This document shows, in pieces, positions 36,146-44,719 of a stretch of DNA of 64,000 nucleotides (position 1 is the stretch's first letter; every line of letters starts with the position of its first letter). A program made the position numbers and the translations under genes. Source of the DNA: RU20A sp042610495 (lineage in GTDB: Bacteria; Pseudomonadota; Alphaproteobacteria; Rhizobiales; Rhizobiaceae). The notes under the pieces are model-generated. The model was given only the letters and a program-made list of their open reading frames with translations. It was not told where the DNA came from and ran no database searches. Location of the stretch: the NCBI RefSeq assembly GCF_042610495.1, contig NZ_JBHGAP010000001.1, positions 1,178,001-1,242,000 on the forward strand, given 5' to 3'.

Positions 36146-36942
36146 GCCGCTTCCTCTCCCGTATTGGTCTTTTCTGTCATCTCGCCGACGCGGATCAGGG
36201 CCACACCGGCCTCCACCAGTTGCTGGGCCTGCCGTTCCGGCAGTTCCGCCCCCGTCAGCACCGTGTCGAAGGCCGCCAGCGGCGTATAGAGATGGATCGC
36301 CGAGCGGCCGAACTTGCCATGGTTCACCATCAGCACGGTCCGCGTCGCCGACGCCATCATCCGGCGCTTGGCCTGCACGACCTCCTGGTCCTGATGGAAG
36401 GCCGTCACGCCATGCACGGCGGATGTGGAAAGAAAGGCGATGTCGGCCCTGAGCGCGGCCAGCGCCTCCTCCGTCACGATGCCGAAGAAGCCGTGGAATT
36501 TCTTGGAATACTGACCGCCGAGGCAGATGACCTCGATGCCCGGCGTGCCGCAGAGCGCATCGACCACGCCGAGATTGTTGGTGATGACGGTGAGAGGCCG
36601 AATGTCCTTCAAAAACGCCGCCACCCCGCCGGCCGTCGAGCCGTCGTCGATCAGCACGATCTGCCCCGGCTCCACCATCGAAGCCGCATGCGCCGCCAGC
36701 CGCCGCTTCTCCGCGGTCGCGATCTTCTCGCGATATCGGAAATCGCTCTCGAACTGCATGCTGGATTGCAGCGAGGCGCCGCCATGGACCTTGCGCAGGA
36801 AACCGCCCTGCTCCAGCTCGTCCAGATCGCGGTGAATGGTCATGCGGCTGACGGCAAAGCGCTGCGAAAGGTCTTCGACCGTCGCCGCTCCCGTCTCCAT
36901 CAGGACATCCATGATGCCCTGCCGCCGCTCTTCCGGCCTCAT
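36142..36942 (-). CDS. eryR: DeoR-family repressor EryR
   Basis: A 266-residue DeoR regulator. The N-terminal helix-turn-helix is at about 10-60 (FAVSRMTIHRDLDELE), then a DeoR C-terminal sugar-phosphate sensor domain with VLIDDGSTAGGVA and TNNLGVVDAL, the phosphosugar-binding loops. ATG at 36942 is preferred over one 45 bases upstream because only the former has a ribosome binding site (GGAGGATCAGCGG). It heads the operon with eryH and eryI and probably represses it; three GTGATGATG repeats lie just upstream. Confidence 0.88.
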   Translation of the reverse strand: MRPEERRQGIMDVLMETGAATVEDLSQRFAVSRMTIHRDLDELEQGGFLRKVHGGASLQSSMQFESDFRYREKIATAEKRRLAAHAASMVEPGQIVLIDDGSTAGGVAAFLKDIRPLTVITNNLGVVDALCGTPGIEVICLGGQYSKKFHGFFGIVTEEALAALRADIAFLSTSAVHGVTAFHQDQEVVQAKRRMMASATRTVLMVNHGKFGRSAIHLYTPLAAFDTVLTGAELPERQAQQLVEAGVALIRVGEMTEKTNTGEEAA

Positions 36943-37000
36943 CCGCTGATCCTCCCGCCGCCTCTCCTCAGGCGACGGATGTGACATTACAGGAGATCAC

Positions 37001-37072
37001 GTGATGATGAAACAGAAAAATGGGATTTTGTGATGATGTAATGCGATATTTGTCACAGATGGTGTGATGATG
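37001..37072. promoter_or_regulatory. Three direct GTGATGATG repeats upstream of eryR
   Basis: GTGATGATG occurs at 37001, 37030 and 37064, all in the same orientation, in an A+T-rich stretch before eryR. Spacings of 29 and 34 bases are about three helical turns. DeoR regulators often bind multiple direct repeats, so this is a candidate EryR operator. Confidence 0.5.
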
Positions 37073-37114
37073 GTGTTGCAACGCTGCGGAGAAATGACCG
37101 TCGACGCCCTTTCA

Positions 37115-37199
37115 GTCATGCTCGGGCTTGACCCGAGCATCCAGGCCCACTCTCCGCGCACGCGGCGTGGATCCTCGGGTCAAGCCCGAGGATAACGGT
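37115..37199. repeat. Rhizobial intergenic palindromic element (RIME-like)
   Basis: Two hairpins face each other: TGCTCGGG-CTTGA-CCCGAGCA (37119-37139) and ATCCTCGGG-TCAAG-CCCGAGGAT (37171-37193), separated by about 31 bases. Both contain the same GGGCTTGACCC core in opposite orientation. This is the layout of the short palindromic elements scattered between genes in rhizobial genomes. It fills the gap between the HAD gene end and the eryR promoter. Confidence 0.8.
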
Positions 37200-37297
37200 G
37201 GAGAGGGAGCCGCGTGCGCTCCGATGCGGACGTCACATGCATCGTCGCGTCAGGGCTGACGACAGGCAATCCTGCACGGAAAAGCAGATGTGATCTT

Positions 37298-38164
37298 TCA
37301 CACCGCTTCATCCCAAACGAATCCGTCCGCCACGAAATCCGGCACCGCGCCGTGCTCGGCAAAGAGCGCCGCCCGCTCCGCGTCCGAGGCATCCGCGAGA
37401 ATGCCGGTCGTGACGAGCAGCGAGGAAAGCCCCGCCCCGGCTGCACCCGCGATGTCGTGCTCGATACTGTCACCGATGCAGCAGATGCGGCTGGCGGGCG
37501 TGGCGCCCAGGAAGTCGCGGGCCACCGCGTAGATGTCGGCAAAGGGCTTGCCGATCCAGCGCACGGTGCCGCCGAGTTCCTCGTAGAGTTCCGCGATCCG
37601 GCCGGCGCCAAAAGCGGTGCCGTCGGCCGTTAGCATGATCTTGTCGGGGTTCGTGCACAGGCACGGCACGCCGCGCTTGGCCGCCGGCGCCAGCAGCGCC
37701 TCGTAGTGGGAGAGCGGATGGATGTCGCCCTCGCTGGCGGCAAGCAGGATGACGTCGGCCGACGCCCCGTCTGCGACCCGGTCGATCATTAAGCCGTCGA
37801 TCGGCGACGTGTCGCCGTCGCGGCTGATCAACAGGCAGCGCTGCGGAGGCTTGCCCTCTCTGGCCCCCTGCTCGGCCTTCAGCAGTTCGTAAGCCACCTC
37901 GCCGGAGGTCAGGAACCAGTCCCAGCTTTCAGGGTCGAAGCCGAGCTTGGCGAGGCGCCGGTCGTTTTCGATCGACCGCTTGCCGGAGTTGGAGAGGATG
38001 ACGATGCGCTTTCCCGCCGCCTTCAGCCGCGACAGCGTCTCGGCTGCCAGCGGATAGGGTCCGCGCCCGTCGCGCAGCACGCCGAACTGGTCGATCAGGA
38101 AGGCATCGAAACGGTCGGCCAGCGCGCCGACCCCCGTCACGCGCTCGGGCTTCGTGTCGGTCAT
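37298..38164 (-). CDS. HAD-superfamily class IIA hydrolase (TIGR01459-like)
   Basis: A 288-residue phosphatase of HAD class IIA. Motif I is LIDQFGVLRDG (nucleophile Asp), motif II ILSNSGKRS, motif IV CIGDSIEHDIAGA. Such enzymes remove phosphate from small sugar phosphates or nucleotides; the TIGR01459 group has no fixed substrate. ATG at 38164 has AGGAG 9 bases upstream. It is separated by one base from the kinase stop, so it belongs to the polyol operon, perhaps clearing dead-end or toxic phosphates. Confidence 0.83.
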   Translation of the reverse strand: MTDTKPERVTGVGALADRFDAFLIDQFGVLRDGRGPYPLAAETLSRLKAAGKRIVILSNSGKRSIENDRRLAKLGFDPESWDWFLTSGEVAYELLKAEQGAREGKPPQRCLLISRDGDTSPIDGLMIDRVADGASADVILLAASEGDIHPLSHYEALLAPAAKRGVPCLCTNPDKIMLTADGTAFGAGRIAELYEELGGTVRWIGKPFADIYAVARDFLGATPASRICCIGDSIEHDIAGAAGAGLSSLLVTTGILADASDAERAALFAEHGAVPDFVADGFVWDEAV

Positions 38165-38165
38165 G

Positions 38166-39446
38166 TCAAACAACTCCTGCTTCGCGCGCGCCCTTCAGCG
38201 CCAACCGCGCCGTACCCGCGGCAGCCTCCTGGCTTTCGGCGCCCGGCATGGGGCAGCCGAGCCGCCGTTCGCGAATGCGCGACCAGACCGGGTTCCTGGC
38301 ACCACCCCCGACACTGCGCACCGACGCGAGCGCCGGACTTCCGAGCGAAACGAGCCGGCCATAGGCCAGCGTCTCGATCGCGGCAATGCCCTCGAAAATG
38401 CCCTTGAGGAAATCCGCATCATCCGCCGGCCGCGGCTCGAGACGGGGCTGAAGGGCCGGATCGTTGATCGGAAAGCGCTCGCCCGCCTTCACCAGCGGAT
38501 AATAATCGAGCCCGCTATCGGTTTCAGGGTCGATACGCGCCGAAAGCGCGGCGAGATCGGCATCCTTCAGAAGCGTGGCGAGAACGATGCCGCCAGTATT
38601 CGAGGCTCCGCCCGCCAGCCAGAGATCGCCGATCCGGTGGCTGTAGAGCCCGTATTCGGGCGCAAACAGCGGCTTGTCGGAGAGCATCTTGACCGTCAGC
38701 GTCGTGCCGAGCGCCGAGACGCCGTCACCCGGCCGGTCGGCCCCTGTCGCAAGGAAGGAGGCGCAGCCATCCGTCGTGCCCGTGACGATCACCACATCAC
38801 GTGGCAGGCCGAAGGCATCGGCGGCATTGGGCGAAATCTGCGCGATCGGCGACCCCGCCGGCAACACGTCCGGAAGCAGATCGCGCGGTCCACCGGCCGC
38901 ATCGATCCAGTCCGGCCAGAGCCGCGCCACCGGGTCGTAGCCGGTCTTCAGCGCATTGTTCTCGTCCGAGACGTCGTAGAGACCGGTGAAGTGGCCCGAC
39001 AGCCAGTCGGCCTGATGGATGATGCGTGCCACGCCGTCGATCCCGGCGAAATACATGGCCTTGGCGAGACCCGACGTTGCGCCATGGGCGGCGCTGTCCT
39101 TCGGCGCATGGGCGGCGATGCGCGCAAGGATCGCCTGATCTTCGACGGGATCGTTGTACATCAGCGGCTGGGCCAGCGGCGCTCCATCTTCGGAGACCGG
39201 CAGCATGGTGCCGGACGTGCCATCAATGGCAAGGGCCCTGACGCGGGCGGGATCGATGGCTGCAACGACTGTGACGAGCGCTGCCTGCACCGCCTTCCAC
39301 CAGGCGACGGGATCGCGGTGATCGTCGGAAAAGCCGGAAAGCTTCGCCGCGCCCTCCGCCACGATCGCGTGGTCGGGCGTCATCGCGACGGCACGCGCAC
39401 CGGAGGTGCCGACATCGATGCCGATGACGAGAGGATCGCGCGTCAT
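38166..39446 (-). CDS. FGGY-family carbohydrate kinase, ribulokinase-like
   Basis: A 426-residue FGGY kinase, short for the family (usually about 490-550). The N-terminal ATP-binding motif is GIDVGTSGARAVAM. The substrate-side segment IDGTSGTMLPV and the central SDENNALKTGYDP recall the short D-ribulokinase-like group found in plants and cyanobacteria, and the C-terminal domain has VRSVGGGARNPVW. It probably phosphorylates a ketopentose or other ketose made from a polyol, while EryA handles the tetritol. A one-base gap separates it from the aldolase stop. The start at 39446 lacks a strong ribosome binding site, in keeping with translational coupling. Confidence 0.8.
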   Translation of the reverse strand: MTRDPLVIGIDVGTSGARAVAMTPDHAIVAEGAAKLSGFSDDHRDPVAWWKAVQAALVTVVAAIDPARVRALAIDGTSGTMLPVSEDGAPLAQPLMYNDPVEDQAILARIAAHAPKDSAAHGATSGLAKAMYFAGIDGVARIIHQADWLSGHFTGLYDVSDENNALKTGYDPVARLWPDWIDAAGGPRDLLPDVLPAGSPIAQISPNAADAFGLPRDVVIVTGTTDGCASFLATGADRPGDGVSALGTTLTVKMLSDKPLFAPEYGLYSHRIGDLWLAGGASNTGGIVLATLLKDADLAALSARIDPETDSGLDYYPLVKAGERFPINDPALQPRLEPRPADDADFLKGIFEGIAAIETLAYGRLVSLGSPALASVRSVGGGARNPVWSRIRERRLGCPMPGAESQEAAAGTARLALKGAREAGVV

Positions 39447-39447
39447 A

Positions 39448-40503
39448 TCACTGTACCGAGGCCGTCTTGGCGGCATTCAGCTGCTGGCGATACTTTTCCG
39501 CATCCCAGTTCAGCAGTTCGCCATTCTCCGCATCGGTAAAGATGCGCAGGCGCGCGCTTTCGGGAATGCGCGAGGTGACATCGACAAGGCAGCGCGCCAT
39601 GGCAGCCGCACCGGCCGAAATGTCGCGCGCCACCAGCACGCCCTTGCCCGGGAAGAGGATGAGCGGCGTCGGCGGCTGAAGCTCGGTTTCCAGACGCGCG
39701 GCAACCGCCGCTGCCGTCTCGCCGGGTCCAGCGATAACCACGCCCTTGCCGAGAAAGATCACATGATCGGGATAGAGGCTGCCGCTCGCCGCGATCCGGC
39801 AGCTGGCGAGATCGGTCGCAACCCCGTGCAGAGCCTCGTCGTCCGGCAGGCGAAAATTGCTGTCGACAGCCAGCCGCGACAGGGCGTCGAGATCCGGCGA
39901 AGGCGCGGCACGCCGCTCCTGCCTCAGCCGCGCCGAGATATCGCGCAGCAGAGCCTCGGCGTCAGCCACCGTATCGGCAGCGACCGCAAGACCGTGATTG
40001 CCGAGAATCAGCACCGTCGTATCCGACTTTACCCGTGCGGCAATGGCGCGGGCGAGCGGCAGGCCCGGCCGGGCATAGGGCACGAAGGCGTAGGGCACGC
40101 CGGCAAGCCGCTCGGCCAGCACCGCCTCCGCATCGGCACGAACCGCAATCGCGATCGTCTCGACGCAGTGGACATGCACCACTACCTTTTGCGGCAGCAG
40201 ACCGTGCACCGTCGTCTCGATCGACGGGCGCAGGCCCGACGGGTTGAGATCGGCGATCACGTGTTCCTGCGCCTTCTCGGCACTCGGATGATCCTCGGCG
40301 ACGGCCGCAAGCAGGGTGGAAAGCCGCACCGGCACCAGCATGTTGCCGGCGCGCGCATTCATCAGCCAGAGGCCGGAGGCCTTGATCCACAGCGTGTCGC
40401 CGTCCTTCAGCGAGGTATTGCCCCCGGCCCCCTGCACGAGGGCGGGATCCGCGCCCACCCGGGCGGAGAGATCGATGAGGGCATCGAGTTCGGAAGACTG
40501 CAT
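39448..40503 (-). CDS. Class II aldolase/adducin-family protein
   Basis: A 351-residue protein with a class II aldolase fold in its first two-thirds. Expected catalytic/zinc residues are all visible: Glu in SIETTVHG, the His-x-His pair in VVHVHCVET and the third His in LGNHGLAV. The phosphate-binding GAGGNTSLKDG loop is present. Fuculose-, rhamnulose- and ribulose-phosphate aldolases cleave ketose 1-phosphates to DHAP and a short aldehyde. In this operon it may act on a ketose phosphate made by the dehydrogenases and kinases, with DHAP passing to the isomerase EryH. The extra C-terminal domain of about 120 residues resembles that of RhaD-type proteins. GGAG precedes ATG at 40503. Confidence 0.82.
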   Translation of the reverse strand: MQSSELDALIDLSARVGADPALVQGAGGNTSLKDGDTLWIKASGLWLMNARAGNMLVPVRLSTLLAAVAEDHPSAEKAQEHVIADLNPSGLRPSIETTVHGLLPQKVVVHVHCVETIAIAVRADAEAVLAERLAGVPYAFVPYARPGLPLARAIAARVKSDTTVLILGNHGLAVAADTVADAEALLRDISARLRQERRAAPSPDLDALSRLAVDSNFRLPDDEALHGVATDLASCRIAASGSLYPDHVIFLGKGVVIAGPGETAAAVAARLETELQPPTPLILFPGKGVLVARDISAGAAAMARCLVDVTSRIPESARLRIFTDAENGELLNWDAEKYRQQLNAAKTASVQ

Positions 40504-40537
40504 CAATAAAGCTCCGCTTGTGGACAGTGCCGGAATG

Positions 40538-42055
40538 TCAGGCCGCAATCGCCTGATTTTCGCACCATTGTATGAAAGCCTGACGTTCCGCATCCGTCAT
40601 GTGCAGGCCATGCTTGGTTCGCCGTTCCAGAATGTCGTCCGGCCGCCGCGCCCACTCCTTCTCCATCAGGAAGCGAGCCTCGCGCTCCGTCAAAAGCGGA
40701 CCGAAGAAGGTGCCGAGATCGGCAAGGCTGGACGCCCCCTCCAGAAGCCAGCGCATGCGCGTGCCGTAAAGCCGGGCGTAATGCGTGACAAGGGCTGGCG
40801 GCAGCCAGGGATACTGCCGGCGCTGTTCGGCGAGGAATGTTTCGAAATCTGCGCCGGGCATTTCGCCACCGGGCAGCGGCACCTGCGAGGTCCAGGCCGG
40901 CGCCATTTCGGGAAAGAACGGCTTCAGTCGCTCGATGGCATGGTCGGCCAGCTTGCGGAAAGTGGTGATCTTGCCGCCGAAGACCGATAGCAGCGGCGCC
41001 TGTCCCTCGGGCGCATCCACCTCGAAGACATAGTCGCGGGTGACCGCCGACGGATTGTCGGAATTGTCGTCGTAAAGCGGGCGCACGCCGGAGAAGCTGT
41101 GCACGATGTCGGCAGGCGTCAGCTGCGTCTTGAAATAGCGGTTCACCGCCTTCAGCAGGTAATCCACCTCGTTTTCGGCAATCTTCACATCCTCGGGCTT
41201 GCCGTCATAGGGAATGTCGGTCGTGCCGATCAGCGCCATGTCGTTCTCATACGGGTTGATGAAGATGACGCGCTTGTCGTTGTTCTGCACCAGATAGGCG
41301 TTCGGCCCCTCCCAGAACTTCCGCACGATGATGTGGCTGCCCTTGACGAGGCGCACGCTGCGCGACGAATTCAGGCCCGCCACCCGGCCGATGACCTCGT
41401 TGACCCAGGGCCCGGCCGTATTGGCAATGGCGCGGGCTTTCCTCTGCCGCTTGGCCCCCGTCACCACATCCGTCATCTCGATCTGCCAGAGCCCTTCCAC
41501 GCGCCGGACGGAGGTGCAGGCCGTGCGGGTATAGACCTCGGCACCGCGCATGGAGGCATCGAGCGCATTCAGGAGAACGAGGCGGGCATCATCCACCCAG
41601 CAGTCGGAATATTCGAAGGCCTTGCGGTATTGCGGCTTGATCGCCTTGCCTTCGGGCGCGGTGGCAAGGTTCAGCACCCGCGTGCCCGGCAGCCGCTTGC
41701 GGCCGCCAAGGTGATCGTAGAGGAAGAGACCGAGGCGCACGAGCCAGGCGGGCCGGTCTTCCGGATTGTGCGGCAGAACGAAGCGCAGCGGCCAGATGAT
41801 ATGCGGGGCATTCGCCAGCAGAACCTCGCGCTCGATCAGCGCCTCGCGCACCAGACGGAACTCGTAGTATTCGAGATAGCGAAGCCCGCCATGCACGAGC
41901 TTGCCGGAGCGCGAACTGGTGCCCTGCGCCAGATCGTCCTTCTCGCACAGCACGACGGAAAGGCCGCGTCCCACGGCATCGCGGGCAATCCCCGCGCCGT
42001 TCACGCCGCCGCCGATGACGAAGAGATCAACGATCTCGTCTTCCCTTTTGCTCAT
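40538..42055 (-). CDS. eryB: Polyol-phosphate dehydrogenase EryB (GlpD-like flavoprotein)
   Basis: A 505-residue FAD enzyme of the GlpD family. FAD motif VIGGGVNGAGIARDA at the N-terminus, followed by TSSRSGKLVHGGLRYLE; the late FGGKITTFRKLADHAIE is characteristic. True GlpD oxidises glycerol 3-phosphate at the membrane. Next to EryA, EryH and EryI the expected substrate is erythritol phosphate, giving a tetrulose phosphate, with electrons passed to the quinone pool. A glycerol role cannot be excluded from sequence alone, but no glpK-type gene with FGGY glycerol-kinase features is present. Confidence 0.85.
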   Translation of the reverse strand: MSKREDEIVDLFVIGGGVNGAGIARDAVGRGLSVVLCEKDDLAQGTSSRSGKLVHGGLRYLEYYEFRLVREALIEREVLLANAPHIIWPLRFVLPHNPEDRPAWLVRLGLFLYDHLGGRKRLPGTRVLNLATAPEGKAIKPQYRKAFEYSDCWVDDARLVLLNALDASMRGAEVYTRTACTSVRRVEGLWQIEMTDVVTGAKRQRKARAIANTAGPWVNEVIGRVAGLNSSRSVRLVKGSHIIVRKFWEGPNAYLVQNNDKRVIFINPYENDMALIGTTDIPYDGKPEDVKIAENEVDYLLKAVNRYFKTQLTPADIVHSFSGVRPLYDDNSDNPSAVTRDYVFEVDAPEGQAPLLSVFGGKITTFRKLADHAIERLKPFFPEMAPAWTSQVPLPGGEMPGADFETFLAEQRRQYPWLPPALVTHYARLYGTRMRWLLEGASSLADLGTFFGPLLTEREARFLMEKEWARRPDDILERRTKHGLHMTDAERQAFIQWCENQAIAA

Positions 42056-42097
42056 GGTTTCGTCTCTCCTTTCAGCGTCAGCGGGACCGGCGGTCCA

Positions 42098-43135
42098 TCA
42101 GCATGGGTTCACGGGCGGCAGACCGGCGATATAGCGCCGGACTTCCTCGGCCGCCATCTCTGCGGCATAGGTCACGGTGCGCACCGAGGCGCCGGCAATG
42201 TGCGGGGTCAGCGTCACGTTCGGCAGTTGCAGCAGCGGCCAGTCGGCCGGCACGGGCTCCACCGCGAAGGTTTCCAGCATGGCGCTGTAGAGATGGCCGG
42301 AGGTGAGCGCCTCGTAAAGCGCATCATAATCGACCAGCGGCCCGCGCGCCGTGTTCACGAAGATGGCGCCCTTCTTCATCTTGGCGAAGGTCCCGGCATT
42401 CATCATCTGCCGCGTCTCTTCCGTCACGCGAGGATGCAGCGTCACGACGTCGGAGCGCGACAGCAGATCGTCGAGCGAGACGTGCTCGACGCCGGCATTG
42501 CGGTCCTCGGCAGAGAGCTGCACATAGGGATCGTGCACGAGTACTTTGGTGCCGAAGGCGCGCAACAGCCGCACGACCTTGGTCCCGATATTGCCGTAGC
42601 CGACGACGCCGACCGTCATTTCGCACAGTTCCCGGCCCGTCACATCGGCCCGGTAGAGATCGCCCCGCCACTCGCCCTTGCGCAACGATTCGTGGCCGGA
42701 GCGGATGAGGCGCGTTTCAGCGAGAATGGCGCCGATCGTGAATTCGGAGACCGCACCGGCATTGCGGCCGGGCGTGTTGACGACGAGGACGCCGGCCTCG
42801 CGCGCCGCCTTCATGTCGATATTGACAGGTCCACCGCGCGATACCGCGATCAGCTTCAGAGACGGAAGCTGCGCGAGAATACCCTTGGAGAACGGCGCAA
42901 GCTGGGTGATGACGATCTCCGCATCAGCAACGAAATCAACGATTTCGTCGGCCGTCCCCATATATTCCTTCAATCCGTCCATGCCCTCGACAGCGTAGCC
43001 GTGCTCCATGGGCTCGTCCGGCCAGGGCTGCTGAAGCATGCGGATATCGTGGTCCTCGCCACAAGCCTCGACGATCTTCTCGCGGAAGACCTCCGGCAGC
43101 ATGAAACGGTCGCCAATGATCGCGATCTTCTTCAT
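42098..43135 (-). CDS. D-isomer-specific 2-hydroxyacid dehydrogenase
   Basis: A 345-residue NAD(P)-dependent dehydrogenase of the SerA/glyoxylate reductase superfamily. The dinucleotide fold has VGVVGYGNIGTKVVRLLRAF; the catalytic Arg is in VNTARGPLVD and the catalytic His in LTPHIAGAS. The substrate is unknown. Polyol loci of rhizobia do carry such a gene among the ery genes; it may reduce or oxidise an aldonic or keto acid branch product. Its ATG overlaps the eryA stop by four bases (ATGA). Confidence 0.87.
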   Translation of the reverse strand: MKKIAIIGDRFMLPEVFREKIVEACGEDHDIRMLQQPWPDEPMEHGYAVEGMDGLKEYMGTADEIVDFVADAEIVITQLAPFSKGILAQLPSLKLIAVSRGGPVNIDMKAAREAGVLVVNTPGRNAGAVSEFTIGAILAETRLIRSGHESLRKGEWRGDLYRADVTGRELCEMTVGVVGYGNIGTKVVRLLRAFGTKVLVHDPYVQLSAEDRNAGVEHVSLDDLLSRSDVVTLHPRVTEETRQMMNAGTFAKMKKGAIFVNTARGPLVDYDALYEALTSGHLYSAMLETFAVEPVPADWPLLQLPNVTLTPHIAGASVRTVTYAAEMAAEEVRRYIAGLPPVNPC

Positions 43136-44718
43136 CGGGTCATGTCCTTCAGATCAGTGTGTACGCCTTGCAGCGCCGGCCAGACAGGCCGAAGCGCCTG
43201 CCGCGACTGGTGGTAGACGGGGAAAATGCTGTCGAACCGCTCTTTGAGCGCGGCATCGACGGGTTCGGCTGGCCGCTGGCAGGGCGTGACCCACTCCGCC
43301 ACGCAGGCCGCCATGTCCGGGTAGAGCCCGAGGCTGACCGCCGCGATCATCGCGGTGCCGGCAGCACCCGCCTCCTCCCGCTCGCTGGTCTGCACCGATG
43401 CGCCGAGCGCACCGCCGAGAATGCGCCGCAGCGAGGCCGAGCGCGCAGCCCCGCCCGTCAGCCGCACGCGCGCCGGCAGCGGCCCCATGGCGGCGTAGCA
43501 ATCGCGTGCCGCAAGCGCCAGCCCCTCGAACACCGAGCGGACCAGATCACTGAAACCATGCGCGCTGGAAAGCCCGATGAAGGAGGCCCGCGCCGAGGCG
43601 TCGACGAAAGGTCCGCGCTCGCCCGCATCCGAAATATAGGGCTGGTAAAGCACCGGCGCGTCGCCGGCCTTCGACAGCCATGTCTCGACATGGGCAAGCA
43701 GGTCGGCCTTGCTCTTCTCCACCCCCATGTCCTTCAGGATGCCGCCGGCCAGCGACAGGAGCCAGTCGATGTTGAGCGTCGCCGCCATGTTCGACTGCAT
43801 CTGCGCATAGACGCCCGGGATCGGCATGCACATGGTGTAGCCGGTCCGGTCGTCGTTCAACTGCACCTGGTCGGGCGTAGACGCAAGCCGCATGTGCATG
43901 CCCGTCGATCCCACGATCGAGCAGCCGGCATCCGTTCCAGGCTCGTAGAGCCCTGCCCCGAGCGCGGTGCAGACCACATCGACGTAGCCGAGCACGACAG
44001 GCGTGCCGGCCAGCAGGCCGGTTGCGGCCGCGGCAGCCTCGGAAAGCGGGTGATGCGTCGTGGCACCATCGACGATGTCAGGCAAAAGGCCGCGTTCACC
44101 CTTGAGATCGAGAAAGTCGATGACATCATCGCTATAGGCGCGGCGACGGAAATCGCCGAAGGAGAAACAGGCCTCCGACGGGTCGGTGGCGCGCACGCCC
44201 GTCAGGTTGAAATAGACCCAGTCCTTGCAGTGGAAGGCGGTGGTCGCGCCGGTCAGCATCTCCGGCGCATTCTCCTTCATCCACTTCAGCTGCGGCCCCT
44301 GCTGGCAGGCCGCAAGACCGGAGGCAGTGTTGGCGAAACGCGCGACGTCGCCGCTTTCGGCCCTGAGGCGATCAACGATGTCGCCGGCGCGCGCATCGAG
44401 CCACAACCAGCCGCCGCCGACGGGATCGCCCTTGCGGTCGATCAGCCATGTGCCGTCGCCCTGCGCGGTCACGGAGATTGCGATCACCCGGTTCTTCAGG
44501 TTCTCCACCTTGTCGGCAAGGTCGGAAAGCGTGCGGGCCGCATCCGCCCAGGTGCGGGCGAGATCCTGCACCACGCCGCCGCGCCCCACGCTCTGGTAGC
44601 TGTTTGCAATCGCAGCGGAGGCGATCTGCCGTCCCGTGCGGTCGAAGGCGACTGATTTCAGAACGGAAGTGCCGGCATCGATGCCGATCAGCACGTCACG
44701 CGTCCCGGAGGAGGTCAT
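43132..44718 (-). CDS. eryA: Erythritol kinase EryA (FGGY family)
   Basis: A 528-residue kinase whose sequence tracks Brucella EryA closely as I remember it: IGIDAGTSVLKSVAFDRTGR, VTAQGDGTWLI, WLWLDARAG, FHCKDWVYFNLTGVRATDPS, IVGSTGMHM, SDAGERGPFVDASARASFIG and LTGGAARSASLR. The family phosphorylates erythritol with ATP, the first step of its catabolism. ATG at 44718 lies one base after the ATPase stop; longer in-frame extensions upstream overlap that gene and lack support. It is the first enzyme gene after the transporter genes in the operon. Confidence 0.9.
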   Translation of the reverse strand: MTSSGTRDVLIGIDAGTSVLKSVAFDRTGRQIASAAIANSYQSVGRGGVVQDLARTWADAARTLSDLADKVENLKNRVIAISVTAQGDGTWLIDRKGDPVGGGWLWLDARAGDIVDRLRAESGDVARFANTASGLAACQQGPQLKWMKENAPEMLTGATTAFHCKDWVYFNLTGVRATDPSEACFSFGDFRRRAYSDDVIDFLDLKGERGLLPDIVDGATTHHPLSEAAAAATGLLAGTPVVLGYVDVVCTALGAGLYEPGTDAGCSIVGSTGMHMRLASTPDQVQLNDDRTGYTMCMPIPGVYAQMQSNMAATLNIDWLLSLAGGILKDMGVEKSKADLLAHVETWLSKAGDAPVLYQPYISDAGERGPFVDASARASFIGLSSAHGFSDLVRSVFEGLALAARDCYAAMGPLPARVRLTGGAARSASLRRILGGALGASVQTSEREEAGAAGTAMIAAVSLGLYPDMAACVAEWVTPCQRPAEPVDAALKERFDSIFPVYHQSRQALRPVWPALQGVHTDLKDMTR

Positions 44719-44719
44719 C

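Noticed and set aside
40538..42055. Glycerol-3-phosphate dehydrogenase of a glycerol operon
   Set aside because: The gene sits among eryA, eryR, eryH and eryI homologues with no glycerol kinase or facilitator, so EryB is the better call, though sequence alone does not exclude GlpD.
41099..43216. Long open frame on the plus strand (about 705 codons)
   Set aside because: Shadow of eryB and the hydroxyacid dehydrogenase; the translation is low-complexity Arg/His/Gly-rich without family features.
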